Below are positions 39,730 through 46,787 of a DNA stretch of 55,527 nucleotides, in pieces. Position 1 is the first letter of the stretch. Each line of letters begins with the position of its first letter. The DNA is from Verrucomicrobiota bacterium (GTDB taxonomy: Bacteria > Verrucomicrobiota > Verrucomicrobiia > Opitutales > Opitutaceae): positions 1 through 55,527 of the forward strand of contig JAEYUW010000014.1 of the NCBI GenBank assembly GCA_023432225.1, read 5' to 3'. The notes under the pieces are model-generated. The model ran no database searches. It had not been told where the DNA came from and saw only the letters and a list, made by a program, of their open reading frames with translations. The translations under genes and the position numbers were made by a program.

Positions 39730-41115
39730 TCATCTCACCAGCACGCGATAGCGCCAGCCCTTCATGTCGAGGGGCACGAGGCCGCTGAGCTCGACGGTCT
39801 CTCCGGTGAAGGCATCCGTCCACTTGCCCGTGAGCGCAGCGTCGTAGAGATCGGCCTTCGCGTCTTTCGCGGTGAGATTGAAGATGCCGACGACCTTCTT
39901 GTCGCCCGCCGCGCGCTCGACGACGTAGAACGTCGCGTTGTCGGTCGTGTCGAGGCGGCGCATCGCGGCGCCGGTGTGCAGCGCGGTGTTTTCGCGGCGC
40001 AGCTTCGTCATCACTTGATAAAGCTTCGTCGTCGGGTGCGTTTCCTTCGGCCAGACGATCGGGTCGCGCGTGAAGAATTCGAGGCGGCGATCGAGGCCAA
40101 TTTCCTGGCCGTTGTAGATCATCGGCACGCCATCGAGGAGGAACGTCAGCACGGCAAACGGCGCGTAGCCGGCGCCCATGCGGTCGAACTCGGTGCCGGC
40201 CCAGCTGTTCTCGTCGTGGCTGCTCGTGAAAACCATCAGCGCACCGCCGCGCGGGAAGGTCGCGCGGATTTTCGCGTAGGCCTCGTCGAGACCGCTGGCG
40301 GTTTTCTTGCCCTGCGCGACGGCGTTCATCGCGTGATGCAGGTCGAAACCGTAGGAGAGGTTGAACGCGGCAACCTGCTGCTGCGGCAGCTCGGCTTCGG
40401 CGAGGAAGAACGCGTCGGGTTTCGCGGCACGCACGCGCTTGGTCACTTCGTTCCAGAACGGCGTGGGCAGGCCCCACGCGACGTCGCACCGGAAACCGTC
40501 GATACCGAAATCCTTCACCCAGTAGAGGAGGACGTCCGCCTGGTAGTCGAGCAGGCCGGGCGCATCGAAGTCGAACTGCACGACGTCGGTCCAGTCGAAG
40601 CCGTGCGGCGGCGTGAGGTTGCCCTTGTCGTCGCGCCAGAAGAACTGCGGGTGCGTCTTCGTGAGCGGGTTGTCGGGCGAGACGTGATTGGGCACCCAAT
40701 CGAGGATGACGCGCATGCCCTGCGCGTGAGCACCGTTGATGAGGTCGCGCAAGTCCTGCTCGGTGCCGAACTCGGGGTTGACGCCCTTGTAGTCCTTCAC
40801 GGCGTAATAACTGCCGAGCGGGCCCTTGCGGTTGAGTTCGCCGATCGGGTGAATCGGCATCAGCCACAGGATGTCGACACCAAGCGACTTGAGGCGCGGC
40901 AGGTCGGCCGTGACGGCGGTGAATTTGCCGGACTCGGAATACTGGCGGACGTTGATCTCGTAGATCGTGCTGCCGCGGGACCAGTCGGGCACGCCGATGG
41001 CAGCGTGCATCGCGCTCGGGATCGGTTTTTCGCGCTCGGGCGCCGCGACGGCGAAGACGAGCGAGGCGAGGGCCGCGTGCAGAGCGGCGAGGAGGAAGAG
41101 ACGGCGACGGATCAT
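39730..41115 (-). CDS. GH13 alpha-amylase-family enzyme, exported
   Basis: A 461-residue enzyme, signal peptide about 1-24 (ends FAVAAPE). The catalytic barrel shows the four GH13 regions: VILDWVPNHV; GFRCDVAWGLP with the nucleophile Asp; FFLAEAEL with the acid/base Glu; TSSHDENSW with the transition-state Asp. Region order, WLMPIHPIGELNRKGPLGSYY and the C-terminal beta-domain are intact. It hydrolyses alpha-1,4-glucans or maltodextrins in the periplasm. The start MIRRRLFLLAAL gives a clean signal peptide; a longer form to 41235 only reads repeats. Last gene of the minus-strand alpha-glucan set. Confidence 0.92.
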   Translation of the reverse strand: MIRRRLFLLAALHAALASLVFAVAAPEREKPIPSAMHAAIGVPDWSRGSTIYEINVRQYSESGKFTAVTADLPRLKSLGVDILWLMPIHPIGELNRKGPLGSYYAVKDYKGVNPEFGTEQDLRDLINGAHAQGMRVILDWVPNHVSPDNPLTKTHPQFFWRDDKGNLTPPHGFDWTDVVQFDFDAPGLLDYQADVLLYWVKDFGIDGFRCDVAWGLPTPFWNEVTKRVRAAKPDAFFLAEAELPQQQVAAFNLSYGFDLHHAMNAVAQGKKTASGLDEAYAKIRATFPRGGALMVFTSSHDENSWAGTEFDRMGAGYAPFAVLTFLLDGVPMIYNGQEIGLDRRLEFFTRDPIVWPKETHPTTKLYQVMTKLRRENTALHTGAAMRRLDTTDNATFYVVERAAGDKKVVGIFNLTAKDAKADLYDAALTGKWTDAFTGETVELSGLVPLDMKGWRYRVLVR

Positions 41116-41249
41116 GGGGGAAACAGTAGCGAGCAGTGAGTAGCGAGGAGCGAGTAGGTGGCGGAAGTTCGGTGCGAGGGTAGGGCCGGTCTGTGACCGG
41201 CCCGAAGGATTCGCGCGTGTAGATGGGCCGGTCAAAGACCGGCCCTACT
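41116..41249. repeat. Intergenic repeats: GAGTAGCGAG words and a REP-like pair
   Basis: At about 41126-41158 the word (A)GTAGCGAG recurs (41126, 41140, and a variant GAGTAGG). Then a pair: GTAG at 41180 with arms GGGCCGGTC / GACCGGCCC, and the facing GGGCCGGTCAAAGACCGGCC ending CTAC at 41248, one base from the MFS stop codon. Confidence 0.75.
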
Positions 41250-42563
41250 TCAGACGGTCTGCGTGGACGCGGCCTCGGGCACGCGTTGGAGCGCGAGCGC
41301 GGCGATGAACATGCTGGCGCCACCGACCATCACCGCGGCGACGGCGCGACCGCCGAGGAGGTGTTGCACGACGGGGCCCAGCACGGTGGCCGCGAGAATT
41401 TGCGGGAGCACGATGAAGAAGTTGAACACGCCCATGTAGAAACCCATCTGCGCGGGCGGAATGGAATTCGAGAGCAGCGCGTAGGGCATCGAGAGAATCG
41501 TCGCCCAGCCGATGCCGACGCCGACCATCGACACGATGAGCAATTTCGGGTCGTTGACGAAACCGACCGAGAGCAGGCCCACGCCGGCGCAGATCAAACC
41601 GAGGCGGTGCATGAGCCTCGCCGGCACGCCGCGTTGGGCGAGCGCGACGAGCACGAATGAAACCGCGAACGCGACGCCGTTGTAGGTCGCGAAGCACACG
41701 CCGCCCCACTCGATGCCGCGCTGGTATTCGGGCGAGCCGGGATTGCCGCCGAACACGCCGTGCGCGATGGCCGGCGCGAAGTAGATCCACATACAGAACA
41801 GCCCGAGCCACGTGAAGAACTGGACGAGTGCGAGGCGGCGCATGACGTGCGGCATCTTCGCGATGCCGTGGAAAATCTCGGCGAAGAAACCGAGCGGCGC
41901 ACCCGCGGCCGGTTGCGCCGAGGCATCGGCCGGCTCGGGCGGGTGCTCCTTCGTCGTGAAAATCGTGTAGAGCACCGAGCACAGATAGACGCCGGCGCCG
42001 ATGTAGAACGCATAGCGCACCGAGAGCGGAATGCCGCCCGCGTGCGCTGCGTCGTTGGTGACGCCGAGCTGCGTGAGAATCCACGGCAGCGCGGACGACA
42101 GCACGGCGCCGAGACCGATGAGCAAGCTCTGCATCGCGAAACCGACCTGACGCTGGTGCGGTGGCATGAGGTCCGCCACGAAGGCGCGGAACGGCTCCAT
42201 GCTGACGTTGACCGAGGCGTCGAGAATCCAGAGCAAGCCAGCGGCCATCCAGAGCGCGCTCGAGTTCGGCATCGCGATGAGACAGAGGCTCGCGAGGATC
42301 GCGCCCACGAGAAAATACGGACGACGACGGCCGAGCGTCTTGTGCCACGTGCGGTCGCTGTAGTAGCCGATGATCGGTTGCACGATCAGGCCGGTCAGCG
42401 GGGCGGCGAGCCAGAGGATCGGGATGTCGCCCTCGGAGGCGCCGAGGTATTGGTAGATGGCGCTCATGTTCGCCATCTGCAGGCCCCAGCCGAATTGGAT
42501 GCCGAAGAATCCGAAACTCATGTTCCAGATCGCAGGCAGAGTGAGGGGTTTGAGGTCTTTCAT
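41250..42563 (-). CDS. MFS sugar transporter (SLC45/maltose-type)
   Basis: A 437-residue, 12-helix major facilitator. MSFGFFGIQFGWGLQMANMS at the N terminus, then GYYSDRTWHKTLGRRRPYF as the loop-2 motif, are typical of the sucrose/maltose transporters related to SLC45. GVQLG-like first-helix motif and VNVSMEPFRAFVADLMP in helix 4 are also present. It probably imports maltose or maltodextrins across the inner membrane with H+. It lies between MalQ and the GH13 enzyme, each separated by REP pairs. The start is MKDLKPLTLPAIW; the upstream extension (to 42596) is repeat-derived. Confidence 0.9.
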   Translation of the reverse strand: MKDLKPLTLPAIWNMSFGFFGIQFGWGLQMANMSAIYQYLGASEGDIPILWLAAPLTGLIVQPIIGYYSDRTWHKTLGRRRPYFLVGAILASLCLIAMPNSSALWMAAGLLWILDASVNVSMEPFRAFVADLMPPHQRQVGFAMQSLLIGLGAVLSSALPWILTQLGVTNDAAHAGGIPLSVRYAFYIGAGVYLCSVLYTIFTTKEHPPEPADASAQPAAGAPLGFFAEIFHGIAKMPHVMRRLALVQFFTWLGLFCMWIYFAPAIAHGVFGGNPGSPEYQRGIEWGGVCFATYNGVAFAVSFVLVALAQRGVPARLMHRLGLICAGVGLLSVGFVNDPKLLIVSMVGVGIGWATILSMPYALLSNSIPPAQMGFYMGVFNFFIVLPQILAATVLGPVVQHLLGGRAVAAVMVGGASMFIAALALQRVPEAASTQTV

Positions 42564-42570
42564 TTTGGGA

Positions 42571-42644
42571 GTAGGACCGGTCTCAGACCGGTCCAAGGTG
42601 CGAAGCTGGCATCATGTTCAAGGCCGGTCGGAGACCGGCCCTAC
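42571..42644. repeat. REP-like pair between MalQ and MFS genes
   Basis: GTAG at 42571 with arms GGACCGGTC / GACCGGTCC, and facing GGCCGGTCGGAGACCGGCC ending CTAC at 42644. Outer pair differs (A-T against G-C) in a compensated way. Confidence 0.8.
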
Positions 42645-42674
42645 TCCAAAGGGCTGCGCGCGGTGATGCATTTT

Positions 42675-44246
42675 TCAGTGCGCGGGCGGCTCGCTGTAGT
42701 CGCGCACGGGCCGGTCACCCGTGCGGTCGTAGAGTTGAATCCAGTGCTTGAGCGTCGCTACTTTCTCCTCGCGCAGTTTCGCGAGATCGTCGGCGGTGAA
42801 GCGCCAAACCCAATTCCCGTCCATCGTGCCGGGACGGTTGAACGTCGCGTCGGCACCGAGATCGAGCAAGTCCTGCATCGGAATCACGGCGAGACGCGAG
42901 ACGGTCGAGAGCGTGATCCGGATGATCGGCCACGCCGACTTCGCGCTGCCGTTCAGCTGGAAATAATCGGCAATCTTGCTCGCGTAAGGTTCGGCGAGCG
43001 ACTCGAGCCAGCCACGCGTCGTGACGTTGTCGTGCGTGCCGGTGTAGGCGACGCTGTCGGGCGGGTAATAGTGCGGGAGGTTCGCGTTGTTGGCGTCGTG
43101 GCCATAGGCGAACTGCACGATCTTCATGCCGGGCAAGCCCGCGCCGCGCCGGAGCGCGACGACGCCGGGTCCGATGTAGCCGAGGTCTTCGGCGATGATC
43201 TTCGCGTCGGGCAAGGCCGTGCGGATCGCGGCGAAGAACGCCGGCCCGGGGCCGCAGCGCCATTGGCCGGTGCGCGCGTCGGGCGCGTCGGCGGGGATTT
43301 CCCAGTAGGTGTCGAAGCCGCGGAAGTGGTCGAGGCGGATGATGTCGTAGAGCTCGAACGCGGCGCGCAGGCGGTCGATCCACCAGACGTAGCCGGTGCC
43401 GCGCAGGTATTCCCAGTTGTAGAGCGGATTGCCCCAGAGCTGGCCGAGCGCAGAGAAATAATCCGGCGGCACGCCGGCGACGACCGTCGGCTGGCCGTCG
43501 GCGTCGAGTTGAAACACTTCGCGGTGCGCCCAGGTGTCGGCGCTGTCGAGCGCGACGAAGATCGGCACGTCACCGATGATGCCGACGTTGCGGCGCGCGG
43601 CGTAGCGACGCAGGCGATCCCATTGGCCGAAGAAGACGTATTGGTAGAACGCGTGGCGCTCGACCTCGCGCTTCACGGTGTCGGGAAAAAGCGCGCGCAA
43701 CTGCGGCGTCCAGCGACGCAGCTCCGTCGGCCACGTGGTCCACGCACGGCCTTGGAAGTGCGACTTCAGCGCCATGAAATCGGCGAAGGGTTCGAGCCAG
43801 CCGGCGTTCGCAGCGCGGAATTCCTTGAACGAGCCCATCGCGTCGATCTCGTCCTTGCCGCTCGCGAAGAAGCGGTCGCTCGCCTTCGCGAGTGCGACCC
43901 AGAAACGCTCGTAGAGCGCGCCGTAGAACACCTGACTCGCGGGCAACGCGCGCAGCGGCACGAGGTCGGTGTCAGTCAGCAGGCCTTCTTCCTTCAGTTC
44001 GCCGAGATCGATGAAGTAGGGATTGCCCGCGCGCCCGGAGAAAAGCTGGTAGGGCGAGTCGCCGAAACCGGTCGGACCGATGGGGCAGATTTGCCAGTAA
44101 CGCACGCCGGCGTCGGCGAGGAAGTCGACGAAGCCGCGGGCGCCCGCGCCGAGGTTGCCGATGCCGTAGTCGCCGGGCAGGGACGAGACGTGCGCGAGCA
44201 CGCCGGCGGCGCGGATGTTTAGCCAAGAATTCGGGGGCGCTTCCAT
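42675..44246 (-). CDS. malQ: 4-alpha-glucanotransferase (amylomaltase), GH77
   Basis: A 523-residue cytoplasmic enzyme that transfers alpha-1,4-glucan segments between maltodextrins and releases glucose. Motifs: AGVLAHVSSLPGDYGIGNLG, PYFIDLGEL, IGDVPIFVALDSADTWAH, LWGNPLYNWEYL, IIRLDHFRGFDTYWEIPA (nucleophile Asp), IIAEDLGYIG (acid/base Glu) and YTGTHDNVTTRGWL (third Asp). No signal peptide. Starts five bases after the GH31 stop codon reading frame closes (TGAACCATG), so the two are coupled. Standard length for bacterial MalQ of the amylomaltase type. Confidence 0.96.
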   Translation of the reverse strand: MEAPPNSWLNIRAAGVLAHVSSLPGDYGIGNLGAGARGFVDFLADAGVRYWQICPIGPTGFGDSPYQLFSGRAGNPYFIDLGELKEEGLLTDTDLVPLRALPASQVFYGALYERFWVALAKASDRFFASGKDEIDAMGSFKEFRAANAGWLEPFADFMALKSHFQGRAWTTWPTELRRWTPQLRALFPDTVKREVERHAFYQYVFFGQWDRLRRYAARRNVGIIGDVPIFVALDSADTWAHREVFQLDADGQPTVVAGVPPDYFSALGQLWGNPLYNWEYLRGTGYVWWIDRLRAAFELYDIIRLDHFRGFDTYWEIPADAPDARTGQWRCGPGPAFFAAIRTALPDAKIIAEDLGYIGPGVVALRRGAGLPGMKIVQFAYGHDANNANLPHYYPPDSVAYTGTHDNVTTRGWLESLAEPYASKIADYFQLNGSAKSAWPIIRITLSTVSRLAVIPMQDLLDLGADATFNRPGTMDGNWVWRFTADDLAKLREEKVATLKHWIQLYDRTGDRPVRDYSEPPAH

Positions 44247-44249
44247 GGT

Positions 44250-46679
44250 TCAGCGGAATTCGACGACGCGGGGCTTGCCGTTGTCGGAGAGGCGAAGGGA
44301 AAGGGAGTTCTCGCCGGTGCGCGACCACGCCGCGGCGGAAAGAGGCTCGCCGTCGACCAACACGGAATTTGCTGCGACGCCGTGCATGACGATCTCGAAC
44401 TCGCGCGCGGCCGGTTGAAACGCGCCTTCGGCTTTGATCGTGAGCTTGCGATCGGCGAGCGAGAGGGCCGTGCGGCGCAAGGCGCCTTTCTGATAGGCCG
44501 GAGAGATACCGTCGTCCTCGTAGAGCGAGCCGGTGGCGGTGCCGCGCGCGTCGGGATAGACGTCGAAGCGGAGCGGATTCCACGGCTTCTCGCCAGTGTG
44601 GCTCATCGCGATCGTCGAGGGAACGATCGTGCCGCCGCGCACGTAGAGCGGCAGGTGGTCGAGCGGGACGGCGACACTGCGCATCTGGCCGCCGTCAATC
44701 ATCGTGCCGGTCCAGTAATCGAACCAAGTGCCGGCGGGAAAATAGACCTCGCGCTCGCGCTGGGCGGCGCGCGTGACGGGCGCGGCGAGCAGCGCGTCGC
44801 CGACCATGAACTGGTCGTCGATCGTCGCGGTGTTCTCGTCGTCCTGGAAATTCAGCACGAGCGGACGGAAGAGCGGCACGCCGGTGCGCGACGCTTCCTC
44901 CATCGTGGTGTAGATGAAGGGCAGGAGCGCGTAGCGGAGTTTGATGAACTTCCGCGCGATGTCCTCGTAGTAGCGACCGAAGCGCCACGGCTCCTTGTCG
45001 TAGCTGTCGATCGCGGTGTGGTTGCGGAAAAACGGTGAGAACGCCGCGATTTGGTAGGAGCGCGCGAGCAGCTCGCCATCGCCGCGGCCGATGAAGCCGG
45101 GGATGTCGGCGCCGACGAAAGCCTCGCCGCTGAGGCCGAGCGAGGCGAACATCGGGACGTTGAGCGAAAGCGACGCGAAGGTGGCGTTGTTGTCGCCGGT
45201 CCACTTCACGGCGTAGCGCTGGATGCCCGCGTAGCCGGCGCGCGTGATGACGAACGGACGGCGATCAGGCTGCAAGCGTTGGAGGCCTTCGTAGGTGGCG
45301 CGGGCCATGTTTAACGCGAAGGTGTTTCGCAGGCCGTTGTAGGGGGTGTGCTGCCCGAGGTCGTCGAAGCGGATGTTTTCGTGGAGCTTGCCGCTCGGGT
45401 CGCGGAAATCGGCGGGCTCGTTCATGTCGGTCCAGATGCCGGCGATGCCGACGTCGGTGAGCGTGCGGTGCCAGTCGCCCCACCAGCGGCGCGCGTCTTC
45501 CTTGGTGTAGTCGACGAAGACGGATTTGCCGGGCCAGACTTCGCCGACGTAGTGCGTGCCGTCGGTTTGGCGGAGGAAGAAATCTTTCTTCAGCCCTTCG
45601 TCGTAAGCGCCGTAGCCGCCCTCGGGCTGATATTTCACGCCCGGGTCGATGATGGTGACGAGGCGGATGCCTTGCGCGCCGAGGCGGCGGGCCAGCGCGG
45701 CGGGGTCGGGGAAACGCGACTTGTCCCACGTGAACACGCGGTAGCCGTCCATGTAGTGGATATCGAGATGGATGACATCCAGCGGCAGGTCGTGCGCGCG
45801 ATACTGGTCGGCGATGTGTTCGACGAGTTTGTCGGGATAATAGCTGTAGCGGCTCTGCTGGTGGCCGAGCGACCAGAGCGGCGGCAGCGGCATCCGGCCG
45901 GTGAGCTCGGTGTAGCGACTGACGATTTTCTTCAGCGAAGGGCCGGCGAAGAAATAATAGTTCAGCTCGCCGCCGTCGGCGGTGTAGTTGGCGCTCTCCT
46001 GCGTGAGATGGCCGAACTCGAAGGTGGAGCGCCAGGCGTTGTCGTAGAAAAGGCCGTAGGCGACGCCGGCTTCGAGGCCGACGTAGAACGGGATGCTTTG
46101 GTAGATCGGATCGGTGCCTTCGACGTAGCCGGGCGTGTCGGAGGTCCACATGACGAATTTGCCGCGGCGCTTGTCGAGGCGCGCGGCTTTTTCGCCGAGG
46201 CCGTAGAAGTGTTCTTCGTAGCCGAGTTTCTTGGCGGCGCCGACGGCGCCGGTTTGCGGATCGCGCGCCATCGGGCGGGCGTCGGCGTTGAGGATGCGAC
46301 CGGTGGCGGCGTCGCGGAACTCGATGAGCAGCGGCGCGCGCGTGATGACGATCTTCAGCTCGGCGGTCGCGAGCGTGATCGCAGCGGCGTCTTCGGAAAA
46401 CTGGAAGGGCACGGCGGGCCACTCGGTCTTCGCGATGGCCCAGGAGTGGTCGAGCGCGGGCTTTTGCCCGGCAAAAAGGGTGCGCACGCGGACGAGGTCC
46501 GGCGCGAGGACGCTTACGGCGACGGTCGAGCCGTCGGCGGCGGTGAGTTGGACGCCTTGCGCGGTGCGCGCGGTCGAGGCGACGGCGCCGATCGGCTGCA
46601 GCGTGGTGTGGTCAGCCGCCAGGATGACGGTGTGGCTGAGGAGGAGCGAACTGGCGAGGGCGCACACGAGAAGACGCAC
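44250..46679 (-). CDS. GH31 alpha-glucosidase, exported
   Basis: An 809-residue enzyme. Signal peptide follows the GTG start (RLLVCALASSLLLSHTVILAA). N-terminal beta-sandwich, then barrel with PPLWSLGHQQSRYSYY, LPLDVIHLDIHYMDGY, the nucleophile motif GIWTDMNEPADF, WTGDN, the acid/base region FVGADIPGFIG, and FRNHTAIDSYDKEPW; then C-terminal beta domains. It removes terminal alpha-glucose from maltodextrins or branched dextrins in the periplasm. No ATG is available; GTG at 46679 is chosen over GTG at 46730 because the latter lies inside a 13-bp hairpin (46721-46753), but a longer start is possible. TonB receptor 3 is upstream; malQ follows directly. Confidence 0.92.
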   Translation of the reverse strand: MRLLVCALASSLLLSHTVILAADHTTLQPIGAVASTARTAQGVQLTAADGSTVAVSVLAPDLVRVRTLFAGQKPALDHSWAIAKTEWPAVPFQFSEDAAAITLATAELKIVITRAPLLIEFRDAATGRILNADARPMARDPQTGAVGAAKKLGYEEHFYGLGEKAARLDKRRGKFVMWTSDTPGYVEGTDPIYQSIPFYVGLEAGVAYGLFYDNAWRSTFEFGHLTQESANYTADGGELNYYFFAGPSLKKIVSRYTELTGRMPLPPLWSLGHQQSRYSYYPDKLVEHIADQYRAHDLPLDVIHLDIHYMDGYRVFTWDKSRFPDPAALARRLGAQGIRLVTIIDPGVKYQPEGGYGAYDEGLKKDFFLRQTDGTHYVGEVWPGKSVFVDYTKEDARRWWGDWHRTLTDVGIAGIWTDMNEPADFRDPSGKLHENIRFDDLGQHTPYNGLRNTFALNMARATYEGLQRLQPDRRPFVITRAGYAGIQRYAVKWTGDNNATFASLSLNVPMFASLGLSGEAFVGADIPGFIGRGDGELLARSYQIAAFSPFFRNHTAIDSYDKEPWRFGRYYEDIARKFIKLRYALLPFIYTTMEEASRTGVPLFRPLVLNFQDDENTATIDDQFMVGDALLAAPVTRAAQREREVYFPAGTWFDYWTGTMIDGGQMRSVAVPLDHLPLYVRGGTIVPSTIAMSHTGEKPWNPLRFDVYPDARGTATGSLYEDDGISPAYQKGALRRTALSLADRKLTIKAEGAFQPAAREFEIVMHGVAANSVLVDGEPLSAAAWSRTGENSLSLRLSDNGKPRVVEFR

Positions 46680-46720
46680 GGCGGAGCGGGGTTGAGGGGA
46701 CAACGGTGAGGGTGGAGATG

Positions 46721-46753
46721 GCGCGGCCACCAGAGTGAAGCTGGTGGCCGCGC
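46721..46753 (-). terminator. Terminator-like or attenuating hairpin between TonB receptor 3 and GH31
   Basis: A perfect 13-bp stem GCGCGGCCACCAG / CTGGTGGCCGCGC with a 7-nt loop, 35 nt after the receptor stop codon on the minus strand. It lacks a T-tract, so it may be an mRNA-stabilising or attenuating hairpin. Confidence 0.6.
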
Positions 46754-46787
46754 GGAAAACAAAGCGGGACGCGAGTCCCGCGCTAAC

